Assembly (NCBI GenBank): GCA_003517675.1
Contig: DPAC01000064.1
Location: 1 to 6,293 of the forward strand
Reading direction: 5' to 3'
From: Porphyromonadaceae bacterium
Lineage (GTDB): Bacteria > Bacteroidota > Bacteroidia > Bacteroidales > Dysgonomonadaceae
DNA length: 6,293 bases
A model generated the notes under the pieces. It did no database searches. It had not been told where the DNA came from and saw only the letters and a list, made by a program, of their open reading frames with translations. Positions 1-5,097 of this stretch are shown here, piece after piece; the stretch's first letter is position 1, and every line of letters begins with the position of its first letter. The position numbers and the translations under genes were made by a program.

Positions 1-574
1 ACGGAGGTTGGTACGTGAACATGGGGTGCGAACGCTGATCATCGACTACCTGCAGCTGATGAATGCCAGCGGAATGAGCTTTGGCAGCCGGGAACAGGAG
101 GTGAGCATGATCTCCCGTTCTTTGAAGGGACTGGCAAAAGAGTTGAACATCCCTATTATTGCTCTCTCCCAGCTGAACCGCGGGGTTGAGTCGCGACAGG
201 GGAACGATGGGAAGCGCCCTCAGCTGGCCGACCTGCGTGAGTCGGGTGCCATTGAACAGGATGCTGATATCGTCTGTTTTATCCACCGTCCCGAGTATTA
301 CCGCATCACCGAAGATGAGCGGGGCAACTCACTGGTGGGTATCGCCGAGATCATCGTGGCCAAGCATCGTAATGGCCCCACCGGTATTGCCAACATGCGG
401 TTCGACAACGAATATGCCCGCTTCCAGAATCTGGATGATTATGCAGTTGGAAGAAACTATGTGGAGCGACCCTCAAGGATGAATAAACAGGTGAAAAGCG
501 GTGATGCAACCGATCACCCTCCCTCCTCAACAGCTGATTTTCATTCTCAGAACAGGGATCCATTGCCATTTTAA
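1..574 (+). CDS. dnaB: Replicative DNA helicase DnaB, C-terminal part (5' end outside window)
   Basis: This is the C-terminal RecA-like ATPase region of the hexameric helicase that unwinds DNA at the replication fork. The reading frame is already open at base 2, so the TTG at base 8 is an internal Leu codon and not a start; the N-terminal domain and Walker A lie upstream of the window. Visible DnaB motifs are the Walker B strand LIIDYLQLM (bases 35-61), the segment [14 protein letters not shown] with its conserved Gln, the stretch [18 protein letters not shown], the RPEYY block and the arginine-finger segment KHRNGPTG (from about base 362). After the RecA core there is a tail of about 45 residues, polar and probably disordered, ending in DPLPF before the TAA at 572-574. 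Family assignment is very secure. No clear terminator follows the gene. Confidence 0.96.
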   Translation, partial: RRLVREHGVRTLIIDYLQLMNASGMSFGSREQEVSMISRSLKGLAKELNIPIIALSQLNRGVESRQGNDGKRPQLADLRESGAIEQDADIVCFIHRPEYYRITEDERGNSLVGIAEIIVAKHRNGPTGIANMRFDNEYARFQNLDDYAVGRNYVERPSRMNKQVKSGDATDHPPSSTADFHSQNRDPLPF

Positions 575-676
575 AATCCGATCAGAGGTGGTTAAGCTGA
601 CCAGGCAACGGGAGGCACTCTTTTGAAATAAATGGTCACGCCATGGCAGAAAAAAAAATTTCCCGATTTTTTTCCC

Positions 677-684
677 TATTTTTG
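677..684 (+). promoter_or_regulatory. Candidate Bacteroides-type -7 element for the LysM/barrel unit
   Basis: TATTTTTG matches the TAnnTTTG consensus of Bacteroidota primary sigma factor promoters. It would place the transcript start near base 691, about 47 bases before the ATG at 738. No TTTG is found at the expected distance upstream (about 652-658 is an A run instead), so only half of the consensus is met. The A run could act as an UP-like element; that is a guess. Confidence 0.45.
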
Positions 685-690
685 TCTGAC

Positions 691-706
691 GGTTGGGCGA
701 ACAACC
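691..706 (+). other. Short hairpin in the predicted 5' leader of the LysM gene
   Basis: GGTTG (691-695) and CAACC (702-706) form a perfect 5-bp stem around a 6-base loop. If the -7 element at 677-684 is used, this stem would sit at the very 5' end of the mRNA, where such structures can slow RNA decay. It is short enough to occur by chance. Confidence 0.3.
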
Positions 707-737
707 ACAGTTATTTTATTTATTTAAACAAGAAAAG

Positions 738-2735
738 ATGGGTAACCTCATTCACCTGAGAAGGTTTATTGTCATCCTGTTCTGCCTGGTCGCAGCAGTT
801 CACTCCCTGCAAGCCCAGCAGCTGCCATACGAGATTGTAACTATTGACGGTCAATCCTATTACAAGTACAAAGTACAACCGGGTGAAGGACTCTATGCCG
901 TGTCGCGTACTTTCTCCGTGTCGGTAGCTGAGATCATTCGTCATAATCCGGGATCAAACAACGGACTGCAAAACGGGCAGGAGTTGTTGATTCCTATATC
1001 CAAAGAGGTTGAAAGTACCGTTTCTGCCAAAGCGCGGCAGGTTGATTCCCGGCAGGATCCTGCTGATCAGAACAACACTTTCAAACACACCGTGGTGAAG
1101 GGGGAGACAGTTTACAGTATTTCGCGGATGTACCATACCACGGTCGACCAGATCATTCAACTCAATCCGGAGGCCGCCGAAGGTATTTCCGTAGGGTCGG
1201 TGCTGACCATCCCCCAGCGCCGTGTCATCAGCAGAGAGAAAGAAGAGAATTACCGTTATCACACCATCCTCCCCAAGGAGACCCTCTACTCTGTTTCAAA
1301 AACCTACCGGCTGAAACCGGAGGATGTGATATTGGCCAATCCCGGACTCTCAGTTGAGACTTTTCAAATAGGGAAGACCATCCGTATTCCTTTTTTTGAG
1401 TCTTATGAAGTGGTGGAACCGCTTGAGGAGCAGACCACCAATATCATCCATACGGTGGTGAGAGGTGAAACGCTCTATGGCATAGCCGGAAAGTATGGCG
1501 TGGAGGTGTCACAACTCGAAGAGATGAACCCAATGCTTTCCGGTGGATTGAAACCCAATATGGAGTTGATTGTGCCGGTGCCGCGAAGCAGGGTTGAGAA
1601 TGTGTCACGCTCCGAACAGGAGCAGGCAAACAGGCTTCTGTTGCAACGGCATGCAACACAACCTGTCGATGTGATGCGTGTTGGTCTTTTGCTTCCATTC
1701 CTCGACCAGACCAGCAGAGGGCATCTGCGTCTGCAGGAGTATTACGAGGGGTTTCTTCTTGCGGTGAATGACCTGAAGAACAGGGGCGCCAACCTGGAGC
1801 TCTATGTTTTTGAGATAGGGAAAGGGAATGATACCAGGAAACTGGAGAGCCTGCTGGAGACACTCGAGATGCAATCGCTCAACCTGGTTATTGGAGGTGT
1901 GACGGATGCCCAGATAAAGGTACTTTCTGATTTTTCACGTTCGAACAACATTAAGTATGTGGTACCCTTTTCACAAAGCAATGCTGAGGTACTCAACAAT
2001 GGCAGTATGTTCCAGGTGAATCCCATGAACAGCCTCATACATACAAAGACGGTAGCCTATTTCACCGAAAAGTTCCGGAATGCGAACATCATTTTTGTGG
2101 AAGGAGGAAGCCATCCCCAACAGGAGTTTATCTCGCTGTTGCAAACTTCACTCAAACAGCAGCACATTTCCTATGGCTCGGTCGATTCATCTCAGCAATT
2201 GGCTGCAACCATCGCCCCCATGCTCCGGCAGGGACAGGAGAATCTTATTTTGCCTGTCAGCAGTGATGCTACTACATTGCGGCAAATCATCGCTGAACTG
2301 AAGAAGCTGCATGAGTCCAATCCGGGGATTGTGACCACTCTCTTTGGACACCCCGATTGGCAGACCTATTCAGACCTGAGTGATGAGCTTGCGCAGTTTG
2401 GAACCTATTTCTACACACCATTCTTTGTGGATAAGCAGTCACGCGACACTGAAATATTCCTCGATAAATTCAGAAAATGGTATGGTCGAGATCTACTCGA
2501 GACCTATCCTTCTTACGGCATGTGGGGGTATGATACCGCTCTTTTCTTTCTCACCGCACTACAACGCTACGGTTTGCATTTTGAACAGCAGATCAACAGT
2601 GTGAATGTCTCTTCCATTCAGTTTCCCTTTCATTTTGAACGGCTGAACAACTGGGGGGGACTTATCAATGGAGCCCTCTACATCATTCACTACGATCGCG
2701 ATGGGAGAATTCAGAAAACCAAACTGAGCAGATGA
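738..2735 (+). CDS. Secreted LysM (x4) and PBP1-type periplasmic-binding domain protein
   Basis: I chose the ATG at 738 (665 aa) because it opens directly onto a signal peptide: basic MGNLIHLRR, a hydrophobic core at about 10-20, and a probable cleavage near A26 (SLQA/Q). The in-frame TTG at 693 would add 15 residues before the signal and lies in a hairpin. C16 sits inside the core and not in a lipobox, so a soluble exported protein is expected. Four LysM repeats follow at about 41-88, 115-159, 172-218 and 236-281, each with a V-x-x-G/K-E-T/G-L/V-Y-x-(I/V)-(S/A) start and an N-P turn; LysM binds the glycan chains of peptidoglycan. Residues about 312-655 resemble a type-1 periplasmic-binding fold (MRVGLLLPFLD, EYYEGFLLAV, NLVIGGVTD, YGMWGYDTALFF). 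The domain pair recalls LpoA-like activators of peptidoglycan synthases, though that role is inferred. The stop overlaps the next start (ATGA), so the two genes are probably translated together. The ligand is unknown. Confidence 0.88.
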   Translation: MGNLIHLRRFIVILFCLVAAVHSLQAQQLPYEIVTIDGQSYYKYKVQPGEGLYAVSRTFSVSVAEIIRHNPGSNNGLQNGQELLIPISKEVESTVSAKARQVDSRQDPADQNNTFKHTVVKGETVYSISRMYHTTVDQIIQLNPEAAEGISVGSVLTIPQRRVISREKEENYRYHTILPKETLYSVSKTYRLKPEDVILANPGLSVETFQIGKTIRIPFFESYEVVEPLEEQTTNIIHTVVRGETLYGIAGKYGVEVSQLEEMNPMLSGGLKPNMELIVPVPRSRVENVSRSEQEQANRLLLQRHATQPVDVMRVGLLLPFLDQTSRGHLRLQEYYEGFLLAVNDLKNRGANLELYVFEIGKGNDTRKLESLLETLEMQSLNLVIGGVTDAQIKVLSDFSRSNNIKYVVPFSQSNAEVLNNGSMFQVNPMNSLIHTKTVAYFTEKFRNANIIFVEGGSHPQQEFISLLQTSLKQQHISYGSVDSSQQLAATIAPMLRQGQENLILPVSSDATTLRQIIAELKKLHESNPGIVTTLFGHPDWQTYSDLSDELAQFGTYFYTPFFVDKQSRDTEIFLDKFRKWYGRDLLETYPSYGMWGYDTALFFLTALQRYGLHFEQQINSVNVSSIQFPFHFERLNNWGGLINGALYIIHYDRDGRIQKTKLSR

Positions 2736-3424
2736 AAAGGTTTGTTTTATTTTTTGCCCTCCTTGTATGCGTCAATACCGTTTTCGCACAAAGAGAATCT
2801 ACCCGCAGTGAGTTCTATTTGGGTGGTGGCGGGGGTGTGAACTTCTCCAGTATGGACTTTGTGCCCTCCATAGAACAGTCACAAAAGATGGGTATCGTGG
2901 GAGGGGTTTCGTTGAAATATATTTCTGAGAAGCATCTCGGACTGATCGCAGAACTCAATTTTGTACAAAAGGGGTGGAGCGAAACATTCGATCCCGAATC
3001 GGGATTCTCCTACTCGAGAACCCTCAACTATCTTGAATTGCCATTTATGACACATGTCTATTTCGGTAACAAAATTCGCTTCATTTTCAATGCAGGTCCC
3101 AAATTGAGCTTTCTCCTGGGAGAAGATCAAGAGATGAGCAGTGCCCTTGCTGACGACCTGGCCGCCCGTCGTGAGGCAAATCCCGATGCTCCCATCGGGG
3201 TTCAATATGGCTCGATGGATGAGATGAAAAGGCTGGACTACGGGGTGATTGGCGGTCTCGGGATGGAGCTGAAAACAGACATGGGCGATTTCGACCTGGA
3301 AGGGCGTTACTACTTCGGATTGGCCGATCTTTTCACCAGTAGTCGAAGTGAAAATGCCTACTTCTCCCGTTCCGCTCACCGGATTATTGAGGCAAAACTG
3401 ACCTGGTATTTCAAAATTCATTGA
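2732..3424 (+). CDS. PorT-family outer-membrane beta-barrel protein (PF13568-like)
   Basis: This 230-aa protein begins with a signal peptide (MKRFVLFFALLVCVNTVFA, cleavage before Q20). The mature part is built of alternating amphipathic strands rich in Gly and aromatic residues: FYLGGGGGVNFSS (28-40), the KMGIVGGVSLKY strand (52-63), LIAELNFVQKGW (71-82), LNYLELPFMTHVYF (98-111), IRFIFNAGPKLSFLL (116-129), YGVIGGLGMEL (170-180), FDLEGRYYFGLADL (187-200), and a last strand ending TWYFKIH. That order (GGVNFSS, EL-x-F-x-QKG, YLELP, GP) is typical of PF13568 outer-membrane barrels. A charged segment at about 131-165 probably forms a long loop. The name PorT family comes from the type IX secretion protein PorT, but membership does not show a secretion role, and I do not claim this is PorT itself. 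It shares an ATGA overlap with the LysM gene, which suggests coupled translation and perhaps a complex from peptidoglycan to outer membrane. Confidence 0.85.
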   Translation: MKRFVLFFALLVCVNTVFAQRESTRSEFYLGGGGGVNFSSMDFVPSIEQSQKMGIVGGVSLKYISEKHLGLIAELNFVQKGWSETFDPESGFSYSRTLNYLELPFMTHVYFGNKIRFIFNAGPKLSFLLGEDQEMSSALADDLAARREANPDAPIGVQYGSMDEMKRLDYGVIGGLGMELKTDMGDFDLEGRYYFGLADLFTSSRSENAYFSRSAHRIIEAKLTWYFKIH

Positions 3425-3430
3425 TTTTTT

Positions 3431-3461
3431 TTTGTCAATTAAAAAATATGTACTACTTTTG
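3431..3461 (+). promoter_or_regulatory. Strong Bacteroides-type promoter for the ArsR operon
   Basis: TTTG at 3431-3434 is followed by 19 bases and then TACTTTTG at 3454-3461, which fits TAnnTTTG exactly. Spacing and both boxes match the known Bacteroides primary sigma consensus. Transcription should begin near 3468, leaving a leader of about 30 bases before the ATG at 3500. This supports a new transcription unit beginning after the barrel gene. Confidence 0.8.
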
Positions 3462-3492
3462 AACATTAATGTATGTATATATGTTCATATAT
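3460..3492 (+). promoter_or_regulatory. Nested palindromes, likely operator for the ArsR-type repressor
   Basis: Three inverted repeats overlap the end of the -7 box and the predicted start of transcription. ACATTAATGT at 3463-3472 is a perfect 10-base palindrome. ATATATG-TT-CATATAT at 3477-3492 has perfect 7-base arms. TGAACAT (3460-3466) and ATGTTCA (3481-3487) form a third pair 14 bases apart. ArsR/SmtB repressors commonly bind AT-rich imperfect palindromes containing TTCATATA-like half sites, and here such a half site occurs. Binding would block RNA polymerase, so autorepression is likely. Chance is a concern because the region is so AT-rich. Confidence 0.65.
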
Positions 3493-3499
3493 TTATCAT

Positions 3500-3853
3500 A
3501 TGCAAAAGGAGATACAACAACTGGAATCGGAGGAGATACGGGTAGATCGTTCCTACTTTGAGGAAGCAGCCTACATGTTAAAGGCGGTGGCAAACGAGAT
3601 ACGTCTCTGTGTGGTACTGCAGTTGACCCGTGACGAAGAGAAAACTGTTTCGGAATTAATGGAGGGGATGGATTGCGAGCAATCGCTGCTGTCGCACCAT
3701 CTCACCGATATGCGGGCAAAGGGTATCCTTCAGTGCCGCAAGAGTGGTAAGCACAATTATTATTCGCTGAAAGACAAACGCTTTTCGAATGTGCTGCGGT
3801 GTCTGGTCAATTGTGGCGACAATCGTGAGAAAGAAAAAGAGCATATAGCGTAA
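3500..3853 (+). CDS. ArsR/SmtB-family winged-helix transcriptional regulator
   Basis: I prefer the ATG at 3500 (117 aa). The ATG at 3473 would add nine residues (MYICSYIYH) encoded by the operator palindrome itself and would lie almost at the transcript start. The protein has the family layout: dimer helix then YMLKAVANEIRLCVVLQL (25-42), the helix-turn-helix TVSELMEGMDCEQSLLSHHLTDMRAKGIL (about 49-77, in pieces SELMEGMDC and QSLLSHHL), the wing RKSGKHNYYSL (80-90) and a C-terminal helix. It has five cysteines: C37 in helix 2, C59 just before the recognition helix, C79 at the wing base, and C101 and C105 on the last helix. The ELCVCDL metal site of classical ArsR is absent. The C37/C101/C105 distribution recalls, without matching exactly, thiol sensors such as BigR and SqrR, which use one Cys in helix 2 and one in helix 5. 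The sensed signal is unknown. It heads a four-gene unit. Confidence 0.9.
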   Translation: MQKEIQQLESEEIRVDRSYFEEAAYMLKAVANEIRLCVVLQLTRDEEKTVSELMEGMDCEQSLLSHHLTDMRAKGILQCRKSGKHNYYSLKDKRFSNVLRCLVNCGDNREKEKEHIA

Positions 3854-3869
3854 ATCAGATAAAAAAATT

Positions 3870-4139
3870 ATGAACCTAAAAGAGAAGAGCAGAATTTATT
3901 TCCAAAGACATTGGTTACGGATAACCGGTGTGGCTGTAGGTTTACTGGGGGGCTACCTCTACTACTATTATGTAGGGTGTGTTTCGGGCACCTGCCCCAT
4001 CACCTCCAATCCCTACAGGATGATGCTTTATGGAGCACTGATGGGTTATCTGTTGTTTGATATTTTTTCAAAGGATAGCCATCGCGACAAGCATACTGAA
4101 CGAGTTACAAATCAAAACGATAATCATACAGAACAATGA
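3870..4139 (+). CDS. DUF6132 family small inner-membrane protein with CX4C loop
   Basis: This 89-aa protein has two predicted transmembrane segments, about 17-35 (ITGVAVGLLGGYLYYYYVG) and 50-66 (RMMLYGALMGYLLFDIF). Between them lies the motif GCVSGTCPITSNP with C37 and C42, which I recognise as the hallmark of DUF6132. The N-terminus is rich in Lys and Arg (KEKSR, RHWLR), so the positive-inside rule puts both ends in the cytoplasm and the cysteine loop in the periplasm. The C-terminal tail (from about 67) is hydrophilic and rich in His and Asn (HRDKHTER, NDNHTEQ). The gene begins 16 bases after the ArsR gene behind an A-rich stretch with no strong Shine-Dalgarno, and its stop overlaps the thioredoxin start (ATGA). 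No function is established to my knowledge. The two Cys could bind metal or exchange disulfides with the neighbouring thioredoxin. Confidence 0.85.
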   Translation: MNLKEKSRIYFQRHWLRITGVAVGLLGGYLYYYYVGCVSGTCPITSNPYRMMLYGALMGYLLFDIFSKDSHRDKHTERVTNQNDNHTEQ

Positions 4140-4645
4140 AAACCCTGACCAAAACCCTACTTGCTGCAGCATTGATCCTTGTTGTGGCATCCTGCAGCAA
4201 CAGCAATCAGAAAGAGCGATTGAAAGAGACCGAAACAAAACAGTTAACAAATACAATTCAAAATTCAGAAATCAAAATGGTAAAAACAATCAAACTGACA
4301 AGAGCTGACTTTCTTACCAAAGTGGCAAACTTTGAAGCCAACCCTGAAAAATGGGTTTACCTGGGAGACAAACCCTGTATCATCGATTTTTACGCCGACT
4401 GGTGTGGTCCCTGCAAGATGGTAGCTCCCATCCTTGAGGAGCTGGCAGCAGAATATGAAGATGAGATCTACATCTACAAGGTAGATACCGAAGCGGAGCA
4501 GCAACTGGCTGCCGAATTTGGCATCCGCAGCATCCCATCCTTGCTCTTCTGCCCCATGGGAGAAGCACCCCAGATGGCTCAGGGAGCACTTCCCAAGGAG
4601 GCATTCAAGCAGGCTATTGAGGAGGTATTATTAAAGAAATCATAA
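4136..4645 (+). CDS. Thioredoxin-fold lipoprotein with WCGPC active site
   Basis: The 169-aa product starts with a lipoprotein signal (MKTLTKTLLAAALILVVASC) whose lipobox VASC makes C20 the lipidated residue, so it should be anchored in the envelope, facing the periplasm. A flexible linker (21-47) leads to a complete thioredoxin domain: FYADWCGPC with catalytic C90 and C93, the buried acid D84 (D26 of E. coli Trx) and the cis-Pro loop SIPS (P134). The 40-residue distance from CGPC to the cis-Pro loop equals that of E. coli thioredoxin, so no insertion is present. Two extra cysteines, C81 and C139, lie on core strands. The last part, PQMAQGALPKEAF, is typical of a Bacteroidota thioredoxin subgroup. 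The WCGPC site suggests a disulfide reductant more than an oxidant; its electron donor is not in the window. An internal ATG at 4277 (M48) could make a cytoplasmic form without leader. Confidence 0.93.
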   Translation: MKTLTKTLLAAALILVVASCSNSNQKERLKETETKQLTNTIQNSEIKMVKTIKLTRADFLTKVANFEANPEKWVYLGDKPCIIDFYADWCGPCKMVAPILEELAAEYEDEIYIYKVDTEAEQQLAAEFGIRSIPSLLFCPMGEAPQMAQGALPKEAFKQAIEEVLLKKS

Positions 4646-4656
4646 ATTTGAACCCT

Positions 4657-5058
4657 ATGAATGAGATGTTTTTTGAAAGCAGAAGCAGATTTTCTTTCGC
4701 TGAGACCCTGCAGAAACTCTCCGATCTGGTACCGGCGAGTGGATGGAAGGAGATCTCGGTACTGGATTTGCAGGAACTCATGAAGAAGAACGGCAAAGAG
4801 ATTCTTCCCGTGAAAGTAGTTGAACTTTGTAAACCTGACTACGCATACCGATTGCTGTCGGATGATAGTCAGCGCATCTATTCCAATATGCTGCCATGCC
4901 GTATCTCAGTGTATGAGAAAGGTGACGGCAACTGTTATATCTCCCGCATGAATACAGCAATGATGGCTGCACAACTGGGCGGAGTGACTGGGGAGGTGAT
5001 GACTGCTGCCTATCGTGATGCGGAGGAGATGATCCGGCAACTGGTTGTGGCAGAGTAG
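4657..5058 (+). CDS. DUF302 domain protein
   Basis: I chose the ATG at 4657 (133 aa), 11 bases past the thioredoxin stop; the in-frame TTG at 4648 adds only three residues and the ATG at 4666 is another option. The protein has the DUF302 pattern: an N-terminal helix (SFAETLQKLSDLVPASGW), the central VKVVELCKPDYAYRLLSDD, then MLPCRISVYEKGDGNCYISRMN and a C-terminal helix (EVMTAAYRDAEEMIRQLV). The family has an alpha/beta fold and no settled activity. C58 (in ELCKP) and C81 (in LPCR) fall at positions where Cys is common in this family; C93 is an extra one. There is no signal peptide or membrane segment, so it should be cytoplasmic, unlike the thioredoxin beside it. Its position as the last gene of the ArsR unit suggests a role in the same response. 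Met is frequent at 98-103 (MNTAMM), which may mean nothing. Confidence 0.82.
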   Translation: MNEMFFESRSRFSFAETLQKLSDLVPASGWKEISVLDLQELMKKNGKEILPVKVVELCKPDYAYRLLSDDSQRIYSNMLPCRISVYEKGDGNCYISRMNTAMMAAQLGGVTGEVMTAAYRDAEEMIRQLVVAE

Positions 5059-5060
5059 TG

Positions 5061-5089
5061 TTTCATTTCGCTTGTATCCTGAAATGAGA
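5061..5089 (+). other. Weak hairpin between the DUF302 and U32 genes
   Basis: TTTCATTTC (5061-5069) can pair with GAAATGAGA (5081-5089) through nine pairs, one of them G-U, around an 11-base loop. The stem is AT-rich and no T tract follows, so it is not a standard rho-independent terminator. It fills most of the 39-base gap (5059-5097) and may mark a boundary or an attenuating structure. No promoter boxes are visible in the gap, so read-through from the ArsR unit into the U32 gene is possible. Confidence 0.3.
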
Positions 5090-5097
5090 GCTTTCCT

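Larger units (their letters stand above)
575..737 (+). other. Intergenic region between dnaB and the LysM gene
   Basis: This 163-base gap contains no convincing coding sequence. It holds a weak imperfect stem (589-593 with 599-603) that lacks a following T tract, an 8-base palindrome GCCATGGC at 640-647, a run of nine A (650-658), a run of seven T (667-673), a possible -7 promoter element and a short hairpin, the last two listed separately. The A and T runs would make the DNA upstream of the candidate promoter AT-rich and possibly curved. No rho-independent terminator for dnaB is evident. Confidence 0.6.

Noticed and set aside
589..603. Terminator after dnaB formed by TGGTT/GACCA
   Set aside because: The stem is only five pairs with one wobble and there is no T tract after it.
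693..737. TTG start at 693 for the LysM gene, adding 15 residues
   Set aside because: The extension precedes a clean signal peptide that begins at the ATG at 738, and the TTG lies inside a hairpin close to the likely transcript start.
1444..1863. 139-codon open frame on the - strand inside the LysM gene
   Set aside because: No domain or plausible start is seen, and it lies wholly within a well-supported + strand gene.
3420..3439. Terminator after the barrel gene (ATTGA, nine T, TCAAT)
   Set aside because: The T run falls in the loop and not after the stem, and the same bases form the -33 box of the next promoter.
2879..3466. 195-codon open frame on the - strand opposite the barrel gene
   Set aside because: The translation shows no recognisable domain, and the + strand frame is a clear signal-peptide barrel protein, so this is a shadow frame.
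3473..3499. ATG start at 3473 for the ArsR gene
   Set aside because: It would encode the operator palindrome, sits within a few bases of the predicted transcript start and adds residues not typical of the family.
4057..4308. 83-codon + strand frame spanning the end of DUF6132 and the start of the thioredoxin
   Set aside because: It overlaps two well-supported genes in another frame and its translation is of low complexity (rich in N, Q and K).
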